A DNA stretch of 28,555 nt from DTU063 sp001512695 (GCA_049658265.1 JBASOM010000100.1:1-28555); one strand, 5' to 3'; shown: positions 1 through 7,020, numbered from the stretch's first letter. The notes: generated from the sequence alone by a model not told the origin. Numbers and translations are program-made.

Positions 1-183
1 TTATCCGATATTATTGACAAGACGAAAAATAAACTGGAAGGGAAAGTTGAAGAAGTTGCAGGACCTACCGGCATGCCTATTATGACGGACATGTGGCTGC
101 CCATGCTCCTTTCACTCCTGCAGACACAGGAATTTCAACACCTCATGGCCAATATGTTTGCACAGCTTGTTAAAGATGGCTAA
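1..183 (+). CDS. C-terminal end of a coiled-coil module protein (copy 1), partial
   Basis: The reading frame enters from the left edge and gives 60 residues before TAA at 181-183. I do not recognise the family. Its last 50 residues align without gaps to the C-terminus of the 138-residue protein at 1725-2141, with about 30 identities, including KLEG, MWxPM and an invariant QTQEFQHLMANM block. It is therefore a paralogue whose N-terminus lies outside the window. Like the second copy, it is followed by a very small membrane-peptide gene (318-419). The function is unknown; membrane association or oligomerisation is only a guess from the amphipathic C-terminal part. Confidence 0.75.
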   Translation, partial: LSDIIDKTKNKLEGKVEEVAGPTGMPIMTDMWLPMLLSLLQTQEFQHLMANMFAQLVKDG

Positions 184-317
184 GCATTTAAAGTAACACT
201 AAAAAAGAGAACTGCATACTATGTTATCAGAAAGAAAGCTCCCCAGAGCATAGCTAAAAGTAAAAGCTAGCTTGGCAGCCAAACTTTCATACGGACAAAT
301 GAAAGGGGGAAAATCAC

Positions 318-419
318 GTGACACAAGGGATTTTCTGGATTTTCGTGTTGATAATCCTCATCATCTTACTCCCTATAATCTTCTTGCTGTTCCCTTTGCT
401 TGGCAAAGAAGAGAAGTAA
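318..419 (+). CDS. 33-residue single-helix membrane peptide (module copy 1)
   Basis: GTG start at 318, preceded by GAAAGGGGG at 301-309; stop TAA at 417-419. The product starts MTQGIFW and is almost wholly hydrophobic up to a short charged tail (GKEEK), so it can form one transmembrane helix. I accept it despite its size because a second copy at 2216-2308 has the same start (MTQ..FW), a mid-helix proline and the same end (FLFPLLGK), its own ribosome site and the same position behind the same coiled-coil gene. A strong terminator follows 12 bases later. The family is not recognised. A structural membrane peptide, for example in the spore membrane, or a partner of the upstream protein is possible. 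Confidence 0.7.
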   Translation: MTQGIFWIFVLIILIILLPIIFLLFPLLGKEEK

Positions 420-431
420 ATATATGTCAAA

Positions 432-466
432 ATGAAAGCCTTGGTAATCCAAGGCTTTCATGTTTT
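432..466. terminator. Bidirectional intrinsic terminator
   Basis: A perfect 13-bp stem (432-444 with 449-461, loop TAAT) is followed by GTTTTA on the plus strand. The minus strand also runs into TTTTG after the stem. It sits between the small membrane-peptide gene and the converging subtilase gene and can serve both. Confidence 0.85.
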
Positions 467-471
467 ATCAT

Positions 472-1620
472 TTAGTTGACGGCAGCGATTGCCTTTGATA
501 TATCGATGAGGCCAGCTCCCTGTTTTGTTTTCGAGTGACCCAAGTCCCGTGCAGTATCTATGATTACCTGCTTTACAGCTTTAGGATCTAATTTAGATTT
601 TGACAAGAGCAGGGCGCAAGCGGCAGCCACGTGAGGACTGGCCATTGAAGTCCCGCTCATGGTTTTGTATCCTCCGTCTTTGTAAGTAGAGAGTATCCCC
701 GCACCGGGTGCCATTACATCAATCTGGGGACCTCCGCTGGAAAACCAGGCAACCTTGTCATCGGAATTGGATGCAGCTACTGCTATGACTTCCGGATAAC
801 CGGCAGGGTACATCACATTGTTATTTCCTCCCGAGTTACCCGCAGCGGCCACCATTACAATGTTTCGCTTGTATACTTCTTTTATGGCCTTTTCAAGGGC
901 CTTGCTGTTTTTAAAGCCGAAGCTCATATTTATTACCTGGACCTTGTTTTCCACACACCAGTTCAACCCCTCAATTACGTCAGAAACATTGCCCCTCCCG
1001 CTCTTGGTAAAAGCCTTTACCGCATATATCTGAACTTTCGGGGCAACTCCTACCACTCCTATGTCATTGTCAAGGGCAGCTATGGTGCCGGCCACATGGC
1101 TGCCGTGGCCGTTATCATCCACAATATTTTGGCAGTCAAGCACCCAGCCTGCCATCTTTACATTGTCCTTTAAATCGGGGTGATCTAAATCTACACCCGT
1201 ATCGATTATTCCCACTCTCACCCCTTTTCCCGTGGTATCCTGCCACACGGACGGGGCACCGATTCGCTTGACCCCCCAGGGAATTTCCTGACCCTGCTTC
1301 TTTATTTCCAATGATAGAGTAGGCATGACCTGAATCCAGCCCTCGTAATCGTCTTCGATAAACTCTATTACAGGGTCTTTTGCTAAGCTTTTAAAGACCC
1401 CCGCATCCTCAATTTCGCATAAACATGCATTTATCAGGGGCAAACGCTTTTTAACTTTAATGCCGTAGTCCTCCACCAGGGTCTGCCCTTTTCTTAAAGT
1501 ATAATCGGATTTAAACCCTACAATTTTGTACTTAGGTGCTTTGCTGATATGTTGGTTGAGCAGCATCGCTCCGGCAGCACCAACCAACAGGTAATATGGT
1601 ATTAAAAGTAGCGGATACAA
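472..1620 (-). CDS. Subtilisin-like serine protease (S8 family) with I9-type propeptide
   Basis: This 382-residue secreted or membrane-anchored subtilase has an N-terminal hydrophobic segment (about residues 2-22), an inhibitor-I9-like propeptide (about 31-98) and a peptidase S8 domain (about 115-380). All catalytic elements are visible: Asp140 in GIIDTGVD, His172 in HGSHVAGT, the oxyanion-hole Asn262 in AAGNSG and Ser325 in GTSMASPH. The start is TTG at 1618-1620, preceded by a strong AAAGGGGG; no better start exists. The length suits a basic subtilisin without extra C-terminal domains. It is transcribed alone on the minus strand between the two copies of the coiled-coil/membrane-peptide module. 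Similar proteases occur as extracellular enzymes and as spore or germination proteases; the substrate cannot be told from sequence. Confidence 0.95.
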   Translation of the reverse strand: MYPLLLIPYYLLVGAAGAMLLNQHISKAPKYKIVGFKSDYTLRKGQTLVEDYGIKVKKRLPLINACLCEIEDAGVFKSLAKDPVIEFIEDDYEGWIQVMPTLSLEIKKQGQEIPWGVKRIGAPSVWQDTTGKGVRVGIIDTGVDLDHPDLKDNVKMAGWVLDCQNIVDDNGHGSHVAGTIAALDNDIGVVGVAPKVQIYAVKAFTKSGRGNVSDVIEGLNWCVENKVQVINMSFGFKNSKALEKAIKEVYKRNIVMVAAAGNSGGNNNVMYPAGYPEVIAVAASNSDDKVAWFSSGGPQIDVMAPGAGILSTYKDGGYKTMSGTSMASPHVAAACALLLSKSKLDPKAVKQVIIDTARDLGHSKTKQGAGLIDISKAIAAVN

Positions 1621-1724
1621 TGCCTTTCCCCCTTTCCTATTCTGATAATAAAATATTCAAAGTAGCAGCTATTGGTGATTACGCATAAGATACATTAGGT
1701 TATTTAAATGAAAGGGGGTATTAT

Positions 1725-2141
1725 ATGACGAAGAATGAAATCAAAAAGGCTTTAAGGGAAATTGAAAATAAAAAGAGTGAATTGGAAGAGCAGTTAAGAC
1801 AGCTTGAAGAAGAAAGCGAAAACTTTTATGACCCTCTATCCGCCTCACTGATGAATGCAAAAAATGCAGCCAGAAAATCCTTAACATCGGGAAATATGAA
1901 AAAGTTATTTGACAATATATTAAATAATATAGATTATATCAAAATCGCAGTAAAAAGCTTTGCTAACATTGCAGAAAAGGCCCAGGACAAATTGGAGGGA
2001 AGGGTGGAAGAAATCACGGTTTCAAGCGGAATGGCCGTTATGACTAACATGTGGATCCCGATGATTTTGGCCCTCATTCAAACTCAAGAATTTCAACATC
2101 TTATGGCAAATATGGTGGCTACTGCCATACAAGAAAGCTGA
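1725..2141 (+). CDS. Coiled-coil module protein (copy 2), unknown family
   Basis: 138 residues, ATG start with AAAGGGGG upstream at 1710-1717. Residues 1-35 are a charged heptad-like coiled coil (repeated E/K/L with EELRQLEEE). A middle helical part follows (about 40-95), then a less charged C-terminal part (about 100-135) with MWIPM and the QTQEFQHLMANM block shared with the partial protein at 1-183. There is no signal peptide and no cysteine. I do not recognise the family. The small membrane-peptide gene at 2216 follows after 74 bases, so the pair repeats the arrangement at 1-419. A CATAAGATA sequence at 1684-1692 resembles the -10 element of mother-cell sporulation sigma factors, which hints weakly at sporulation expression. 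Confidence 0.85.
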   Translation: MTKNEIKKALREIENKKSELEEQLRQLEEESENFYDPLSASLMNAKNAARKSLTSGNMKKLFDNILNNIDYIKIAVKSFANIAEKAQDKLEGRVEEITVSSGMAVMTNMWIPMILALIQTQEFQHLMANMVATAIQES

Positions 2142-2215
2142 CATGTCACCATCAATAAAAAAGTGCATATAATGTATCAGGGGTAGGAAAAGTCAGTTGA
2201 AAGGAGGAACACTGT

Positions 2216-2308
2216 ATGACTCAAGCCCTTTTCTGGTTGTTTATAATAATCATCCTTTTGATATTGATACCCATACTTTTCTTCTTGTTCCCGCTGCTGG
2301 GTAAATGA
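2216..2308 (+). CDS. 30-residue single-helix membrane peptide (module copy 2)
   Basis: ATG at 2216 with a perfect AAGGAGG at 2201-2207 and TGA at 2306-2308. The product begins MTQALFW, continues as an Ile/Leu/Phe-rich helix with one central proline and ends FFLFPLLGK. It is clearly homologous to the peptide at 318-419, which argues strongly that both are translated. The second copy lacks the four-residue acidic/basic extension at the C-terminus. It is predicted to insert as one transmembrane helix; the function is unknown. Confidence 0.75.
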   Translation: MTQALFWLFIIIILLILIPILFFLFPLLGK

Positions 2309-2347
2309 TAGCCAAAACTTTTAGTCTTTACCGGATTGAATTTAGAG

Positions 2348-2388
2348 GCTGCTGCGCATATTCGATGCAGCAGCTTTTTATGTTTTTT
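2348..2388 (+). terminator. Intrinsic terminator after module copy 2
   Basis: GCTGCTGC at 2348-2355 pairs with GCAGCAGC at 2367-2374, followed by TTTTTA and a further T6 run. It ends the second coiled-coil/membrane-peptide unit. The remaining gap up to 2610 holds no further gene that I can see, only the likely promoter of the next gene. Confidence 0.85.
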
Positions 2389-2552
2389 GATTAGATTTTT
2401 ACGGAATAACAGGTCTAGGTTTTGGGAGCAGAGCCGTTATCTTCACCCGGATAATCAATGCGTATGTTATCAGAGAGTCAGAACCTTCTTAACTAGGAAA
2501 TAAATGCGAAATATCATCTTTTCTGGAAAAACTGTTATAAGAGATGTAATGT

Positions 2553-2582
2553 TTGCTATGCGGTTACTCATTGTTGTATAAT
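2553..2582 (+). promoter_or_regulatory. Candidate sigma-A promoter for the pseudouridine synthase
   Basis: TATAAT at 2577-2582 with a poor -35 (TTGCTA at 2553-2558, 18-bp spacer), about 29 bases before the ATG. The -10 is convincing, the -35 is not. Confidence 0.45.
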
Positions 2583-2610
2583 CTAGGAAAGCATATATCG
2601 GGGTGAAAGC

Positions 2611-3345
2611 ATGAGCAAGCAAAAGAGACAGCGAATTGACAAGATTTTAGCCTCATCGGGCTATGGCAGCAGGAAGGAAGTCAAAAAGCTGATAAAAGAA
2701 GGACTCGTGTACGTAAACGGGGATATCGTTACTGATGCGGGTTTTTATGTCAATCCTGCGGAAGACCGTATATCAGTCTCCGGTCAAGACCTGACATATC
2801 AAGAATACATATACATTATGATGAACAAGCCGGAAGGTGTCATATCTTCTACTTATGATTCTAAAGATACGACCGTTATTGACCTGCTTGAAGGAGAGTA
2901 TTCACACCGAAATTTGTTTCCCGCAGGCAGACTGGATAAAGACGCCGTTGGCCTGGTTTTACTTACCGACGACGGCAAGCTGGCTCACAGACTCCTTGCG
3001 CCAAAAAACCGGGTAGAAAAGACATATTACGCAGAAGTTAAAGGAAGATTGGATGAAAGCGATGTAAACGCCTTTGCCCAGGGCATGAAGCTTGAGGATT
3101 TTGTCACGCTTCCGGCAAAGCTTGAAATTCTGGAAAGCGATGACATTTCTTGCTGTTATGTCACCATATCTGAAGGCAAGTTCCACCAAGTAAAGCGGAT
3201 GATGCAGGCAAGAGGTAAGGAAGTCGTCTTTTTAAAGCGCCTGTCCATCGGCCCATTAAAGCTCGATGAAACACTCGGCCCCGGAGACTGGCGCGAGCTT
3301 ACGGAAGATGAGATTTATTCGTTAAATCACTTTGACAGCATGTAA
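2611..3345 (+). CDS. rsuA: 16S rRNA-type pseudouridine synthase, RsuA/RluB/E/F family
   Basis: 244 residues. It isomerises a uridine in ribosomal RNA to pseudouridine, by family membership position 516 of 16S rRNA for true RsuA. An N-terminal S4 RNA-binding domain spans about 5-50 (RIDKILASSGYGSR), followed by the synthase domain with the signature GRLDKDAVGLVLLT at 106-119, where Asp109 is the expected catalytic residue. The C-terminal G.FHQVKRM and later G.L.LD...PG..R.LT..E blocks fit RsuA better than RluB. The start is ATG with GGGGTG upstream. It converges on the FMN-binding lipoprotein gene with only four bases between the stops and no hairpin there, so the transcripts may overlap. Assignment to RsuA rather than another family member is moderately sure. 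Confidence 0.9.
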   Translation: MSKQKRQRIDKILASSGYGSRKEVKKLIKEGLVYVNGDIVTDAGFYVNPAEDRISVSGQDLTYQEYIYIMMNKPEGVISSTYDSKDTTVIDLLEGEYSHRNLFPAGRLDKDAVGLVLLTDDGKLAHRLLAPKNRVEKTYYAEVKGRLDESDVNAFAQGMKLEDFVTLPAKLEILESDDISCCYVTISEGKFHQVKRMMQARGKEVVFLKRLSIGPLKLDETLGPGDWRELTEDEIYSLNHFDSM

Positions 3346-3349
3346 ATCC

Positions 3350-4702
3350 TCAGCGTCGGGCCATTTCCAGGGCATTTTTCACCGCTTCTCTGTATTTAAT
3401 GGAACTGCTGGTGGCTCCTGTGATGGCGTCAACGTCATAGGAATTTGCCGTGACAAATCTCTTGGGAAGTTCTCTGTAGGCGATTACCGAGGGTTCATAC
3501 TCATATGTGTCAAAATCCCTCTCCCTACCGTCAGCATCGATGTACTTTAATTCTACATTGGTCATTTGGTCATCCTTTATGGTGACTACGGCAATTGCGT
3601 ACCCGTGTTCATCGATCTTTGATTTGGCTTGAAACACTCCGTCAAAGTATTTCCCAGCTCTTTTAATCAAAGCAGCCTTCTCAATAGCCCTTTCTACCGC
3701 CTGAATGCACTGTTTGCTGCTATACGTGGCCCCCGTCACCATATCAACACGGGGTGATTGGGCTGCCACAAAAGCCCAGGGCAGCTCTCTATTGGCATTT
3801 ACCGAAGGCTCATACTCATATAAATCAAAATCCTTTTCCACAGAATTTTGATCATATTCCTTTAAATCCACCTGCACAATAAAACTGTTTTCTACGGTTA
3901 CCCTGGCACTGGAATATCCCAGGTTTGACACATCCGAAACCGCCAGGTATGTCCCATCGATCAAATTGGGCAGATCTTTTTCTATCCTTGCTTTTACCAA
4001 GGCGTTTCGCACGGCCTCTTTGTACTTATCGGTGCTGTGGGTGGCTCCGGTAAAGTTATCAATGCCTGCCGAATTGCTCTGGACAAAACGCTCGGGCAGT
4101 TCTCTGTGAGCCTGTCTGGACGGCTCATGGGGGTAAGTACTAAAATCCTTAAGTTCTCCCTTCTCGTCCACTTCTTTAAGTTCCACCCTTACAATCCTAT
4201 CATCTTTGATTTCAACAAGGGCAATGCCGTAGCCGTGATTGTCGGCTTTTGACCTGCCCTGAAAAATGCCGTCAAAGTATTTGTTTTGCCCTTCTTTGGA
4301 TTTGGCACTCTCTAATGCTCTCTCCACTGCCTGCTTATAGCGGTTTGAACTGGCGGTGGCACCGCTGATCGAATCAACTTCAGTACCTTGTGCTTCTACA
4401 AAGCGTTGGGGCAGCACAGTATGAGCCTGAACCGATGGATAATATTCATAGCTGGAAAAATCTTTTTCCACTGAAAGTTCCATAAACTCCTTGAGGGTTA
4501 CATCGGTAATCCTGTCGTCTTCTAGCGTAACTACTGCCATGGCATAGCCATGGTCCGTTGCATCTGAATAGCCGATATATGTCGTCCTGTCAAGGGGAAG
4601 CGAAGATTTGTCAATAGCCTCTTTATTTCCGGGCACAGCAAGGCATCCGGTAAGCAGCAGCATGGCGCCCATAAAAATTATGATAAGATTTTTATATTTC
4701 AT
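3350..4702 (-). CDS. Lipoprotein with four FMN-binding repeats, predicted multi-flavinylated
   Basis: 450 residues from the ATG at 4702, chosen because GAGGTG lies eight bases upstream; an in-frame ATG 15 bases earlier overlaps that ribosome site. A lipoprotein signal ends in LLTGC (Cys20). Four FMN_bind-type repeats follow, at about 42-133, 144-238, 249-342 and 354-448. Each has a GY(A/G/S).A.V..(E/K) strand, a YEPS..A.RELP.RFV segment and a terminal Dxx(S/T)GAT motif. This is the site where ApbE-type flavin transferases attach FMN to threonine, here Thr116, 221, 326 and 431. By family knowledge it would be an extracytoplasmic electron carrier on the membrane outer face with up to four covalent flavins. 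No ApbE, Rnf or Nqr gene lies nearby, so partners are unknown. Confidence 0.85.
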   Translation of the reverse strand: MKYKNLIIIFMGAMLLLTGCLAVPGNKEAIDKSSLPLDRTTYIGYSDATDHGYAMAVVTLEDDRITDVTLKEFMELSVEKDFSSYEYYPSVQAHTVLPQRFVEAQGTEVDSISGATASSNRYKQAVERALESAKSKEGQNKYFDGIFQGRSKADNHGYGIALVEIKDDRIVRVELKEVDEKGELKDFSTYPHEPSRQAHRELPERFVQSNSAGIDNFTGATHSTDKYKEAVRNALVKARIEKDLPNLIDGTYLAVSDVSNLGYSSARVTVENSFIVQVDLKEYDQNSVEKDFDLYEYEPSVNANRELPWAFVAAQSPRVDMVTGATYSSKQCIQAVERAIEKAALIKRAGKYFDGVFQAKSKIDEHGYAIAVVTIKDDQMTNVELKYIDADGRERDFDTYEYEPSVIAYRELPKRFVTANSYDVDAITGATSSSIKYREAVKNALEMARR

Positions 4703-4764
4703 AGCTTGACACCTCATGTGGCCAAAACCTTAATATTCCAACACTAGCTTGGCCTTTCAATTGA

Positions 4765-4793
4765 ATACTAATATGAATGCGACCAAAAGTCAA
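4765..4793 (-). promoter_or_regulatory. Sigma-A-type promoter for the FMN-binding lipoprotein
   Basis: Read on the minus strand: TTGACT (4788-4793), a 17-bp spacer and TAGTAT (4765-4770), about 60 bases before the lipoprotein start. The -35 box directly abuts the stop codon of the GerPC-like gene. Confidence 0.55.
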
Positions 4794-5255
4794 TCAATTA
4801 TTGGATAATGGCTGATTGTCAAAATACACCTTAATTTTAGGCTTCGGTGCTTGAATATCTTTGAAACTTCCATTGTTGTTTGTCTGGACAATTTTTGTTC
4901 CTTTCTTATCGTTTGTGTTTTTGCCATCCTCCTTTGTTTCGCCGATTTCTCCAGAGTTTAGCTTTACCAGTTTCCCATCATAGTTTAAGCCTATGCTGAG
5001 CATGCCGCTTAGCTCTTTTATATCAATGGCATCAAAGTTCAACTCTATTTTTTCGGTATAAAGCCTTTCTACCACAATGTTGTCAACACAAGGCTCTTTT
5101 TTTAGGCTTTTTTCCAACTCATGCTGCCGTTTTTCCAATTTTAAAATACGTTCCTGGAGTTCTCGAAACAAGTTTTCATCAAAGACTCCGGTTCTGGTCT
5201 TCTTAAATTTGCCGGCAATTTTAAGTATAAACTCTCTTAGGGCCAAGAGTTTCAC
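4794..5255 (-). CDS. GerPC-like spore coat/germination protein
   Basis: About 150 residues. A basic N-terminus is followed by a coiled coil (about 28-52) and then a segment with V.RLYTEKIELNFDAIDIKELSGMLSIGL spread over about 60-90. It resembles the part of GerPC that carries an alternating strand plus LxGTLNIGL. The tail is polar and low in complexity. The position supports the call: it is divergent from a run of GerPA/PF-like genes. In Bacillus, GerP proteins help germinants cross the coat. The start is uncertain: GTG at 5253-5255 has no clear ribosome site, whereas TTG at 5244-5246 has AGAGGTG six bases upstream and would remove three residues. The family match is from memory of motifs, so an unrelated coiled-coil protein cannot be excluded. 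Confidence 0.6.
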   Translation of the reverse strand: MKLLALREFILKIAGKFKKTRTGVFDENLFRELQERILKLEKRQHELEKSLKKEPCVDNIVVERLYTEKIELNFDAIDIKELSGMLSIGLNYDGKLVKLNSGEIGETKEDGKNTNDKKGTKIVQTNNNGSFKDIQAPKPKIKVYFDNQPLSNN

Positions 5256-5387
5256 CTCTTGCAGCTAAATCTTAATCAAGGAGGTCACATCTCAACAGTT
5301 CCGTCATAATAATATAGTATGGTATATATGATAAAATACCTGGTTTTTGTCAATGCCCGGCCCTCATATTTTTTTGGAGGTTTTTAT

Positions 5388-5657
5388 ATGGCAGGGTTGT
5401 GCTTGAAAATCAACATAGGTTCCATAAATATCGGTTCTATCGAAAATGCCTCATCTTTTAACATTGGCAAGAATTTTTTAAGGGAATTTGAAAGCATGAC
5501 CAAAACCAACCAGGGCTTAGGTAATATCTCCGGAGGTAATAACACATTACCCGGCAATACCAATTATGTAGAAGACCCCGATGCTCTGGATATGTGGTGC
5601 GGAGCTGCTGCTAAGAATGAAAAACGGTTAATTGAAGAGTTAAAAGAAATTCTTTGA
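5388..5657 (+). CDS. GerPA/GerPF-like spore germination protein
   Basis: 89 residues from ATG 5388, which has GGAGG at 5376-5380; a longer open frame upstream lacks a ribosome site. The N-terminal half (INIGSINIGSIENASSFNIG) is the short beta-repeat seen in the GerPF family, followed by a K.NQGLG..SGG element and a DPDALD motif. A Cys-containing helical tail with AKNEKRLIEELKEIL has no counterpart in the neighbours. It is first in a forward run with the Hsp20-like gene 21 bases downstream. The predicted role is a small coat or interspace protein affecting spore permeability to germinants, by analogy with gerP. Confidence 0.65.
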   Translation: MAGLCLKINIGSINIGSIENASSFNIGKNFLREFESMTKTNQGLGNISGGNNTLPGNTNYVEDPDALDMWCGAAAKNEKRLIEELKEIL

Positions 5658-5678
5658 TTTGTCCGGGGGGTTGTATGT

Positions 5679-6206
5679 GTGTTTGATAAAGAGTGGCTGG
5701 AAAGTTTAATAGAGCTTCAGAAAAAGTCTCGGGAGCTTGCTGAAGGAGTGGCCTGGCCCAAGGAGTACCTGGACGCGGTGATGCAGGCTATACAAAACAG
5801 CTCAAAAAACCCCGCCTCATTTGGCATGCCCGATTACTCAAGAGAGTTTAAAGGTTTATGGAATGTTGGAACTCAATTTGTTTATGAAGACAGCCATGAA
5901 CCTAAAATCAGTATTACGGAAACCGCGAAAGCATTTTTGATTAAAGCAGCAATACCCGGTCTTCAGGACAAAAGGGATATTTGCGTCAAGGTGCATGGAA
6001 ATGTTGTAAACATTTCCGGAAAAATACCGGATAATTCCGGAAAACAAGATAAAAAACCTTTAATGTCTTTTAACAAGAGCATTCCCCTCCCGGCTGGAGT
6101 TGACCCGGAAAAATCCACTGCCAAATACTGGGATGGAATACTGACCCTGTACTTGCCCAAAAGTCCTAAGACCGACCTGCAGCACATTGAGGTCAGCTTT
6201 TCTTGA
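5679..6206 (+). CDS. Hsp20/alpha-crystallin-like protein in spore-coat cluster
   Basis: 175 residues. GTG start at 5679 with GGGGGG before it; the nearby ATG frame closes at once. An N-terminal helical arm (1-70) precedes an alpha-crystallin domain at about 74-162, with the A.IPG strand at 90-94 and the conserved G.LTLYLPK at 153-161. An I-x-V motif (170-172) close to the C-terminus fits the oligomerisation anchor of small heat-shock proteins. It lies between GerPA- and GerPF-like genes in the same direction with short gaps. Bacillus spore coats contain Hsp20-like proteins (CotM, CotP), so a coat-assembly role is more likely than a general stress chaperone. That role is inference from context. 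Confidence 0.8.
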   Translation: MFDKEWLESLIELQKKSRELAEGVAWPKEYLDAVMQAIQNSSKNPASFGMPDYSREFKGLWNVGTQFVYEDSHEPKISITETAKAFLIKAAIPGLQDKRDICVKVHGNVVNISGKIPDNSGKQDKKPLMSFNKSIPLPAGVDPEKSTAKYWDGILTLYLPKSPKTDLQHIEVSFS

Positions 6207-6244
6207 AGTATAGAAAATTGTCTATAAAGAATTGAGGGGTTGCC

Positions 6245-6487
6245 ATGACCGTATCCATATTTTTCAATGCAATAAACGTCCTCAACATGCAGACTAGTTC
6301 GATCGTGGCTATAGGGGAAAATGCCCAGGCCGGCTGGGATTCCCACACCAAAGCCAATACCGGCTGCACTACTCACGGGATAAGCTTAACTTCAGCCAAT
6401 TTAATTACGATCATCGACCCTGATGCCATTGACACCCCAATCAACGACCAGGATATTAAGCCTACCGGCCAGGTTCAGCAGGTCTGA
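6245..6487 (+). CDS. GerPF-like small spore protein, single domain
   Basis: 80 residues, ATG with GAGGGG upstream. It is one copy of a domain that occurs twice in the next gene: INV....TSSIV.IGEN, GWDSHTKANTG, then DPDAIDTPINDQD. The IG-motif and the terminal Asp-rich element match the layout of GerPA/GerPF proteins, which are short beta-rich coat permeability proteins. The stop at 6485-6487 lies just ahead of the next start, so translation of the two is probably coupled. The central GW(D/S).H.K.N.G element is conserved among the cluster's domains and may mark a clostridial subfamily. Confidence 0.65.
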   Translation: MTVSIFFNAINVLNMQTSSIVAIGENAQAGWDSHTKANTGCTTHGISLTSANLITIIDPDAIDTPINDQDIKPTGQVQQV

Positions 6488-6497
6488 GGTGATGAGG

Positions 6498-7001
6498 ATG
6501 CAGAATAAGGCAGAAGACATTGTTGTAAACTTTCAAAAGCTTACCGTCTCATCTATCGGGCCATCCAGCGGGATTTTTATAGGGAAAAACAATGCCATAG
6601 GCTGGAGCGCCCACGGCAAAAGTAATCAGGGTTTGGGTTCTGTAAATGGCAATGTCATGCATAACCTAAATATGGTTTTTGATAATGATTTGGTGGATTC
6701 ACCCATTGATGACCGAGATTTGATAGTTGACAGCGATATGTATCTTTCGGCAAAAATAGAAGACGATGCGAGAATAACATTAGACGAAATCAATGTCACA
6801 TCCCTTTCCGGCAATGCTGCCATATCTGTAGGGAAAAACAGGCAAAGCGGCTGGGATGCCCACAGCAAGGCCAATACCGGTATCGGCCAACACTACGATG
6901 ACAGCATCACCTGCAATAACCTAAGTGTTATTGACGATGCTGACCTGATTGATTCACCGATTAACGACCAGGATGTTAAAGCAAGTATATGTAAAAGGTG
7001 A
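6498..7001 (+). CDS. Double-domain GerPF-like spore protein
   Basis: 167 residues from ATG 6498, chosen because GAGGTG at 6486-6491 is correctly spaced; ATG 6492 is a close alternative. Two tandem copies of the domain of the previous gene occupy about 11-75 and 95-160. Each has a beta-rich N-terminal half, IGKN or VGKN, a GW.AH.K.N.G element and (D/N)(D)LVDSPI.D.D or DLIDSPINDQD. The second copy is closer to the single-domain neighbour (GWDAHSKANTG), which suggests origin by duplication and fusion. It is the last gene of the forward cluster. Its stop codon lies inside a hairpin that serves as terminator for the opposing gene. Confidence 0.65.
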   Translation: MQNKAEDIVVNFQKLTVSSIGPSSGIFIGKNNAIGWSAHGKSNQGLGSVNGNVMHNLNMVFDNDLVDSPIDDRDLIVDSDMYLSAKIEDDARITLDEINVTSLSGNAAISVGKNRQSGWDAHSKANTGIGQHYDDSITCNNLSVIDDADLIDSPINDQDVKASICKR

Positions 7002-7020
7002 CAGATTTTTTCTGTCACCT
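6991..7020 (-). terminator. Intrinsic terminator for the hydroxy-acid oxidizing enzyme gene
   Basis: A perfect 10-bp stem (6996-7005 with 7011-7020, five-base loop) runs into TTTTAC on the minus strand. On the plus strand no T run follows, so its polarity is for the reverse gene. The TGA of the double GerPF-like gene (6999-7001) is inside the stem. Confidence 0.8.

Noticed and set aside
272..475. 67-residue forward reading frame overlapping the first membrane-peptide gene
   Set aside because: It overlaps in another frame and runs into the terminator hairpin. The 33-residue GTG frame at 318-419 has a ribosome site and a paralogue, so it is the real gene.
5319..5387. N-terminal extension of the first GerPA/PF-like gene
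   Set aside because: The upstream ATG lacks a ribosome site and the extension is unlike the family; ATG 5388 has GGAGG at the right distance.
6423..6497. N-terminal extension of the double GerPF-like gene
   Set aside because: It overlaps the previous gene in another frame; GAGGTG places the start at 6498 (or 6492).
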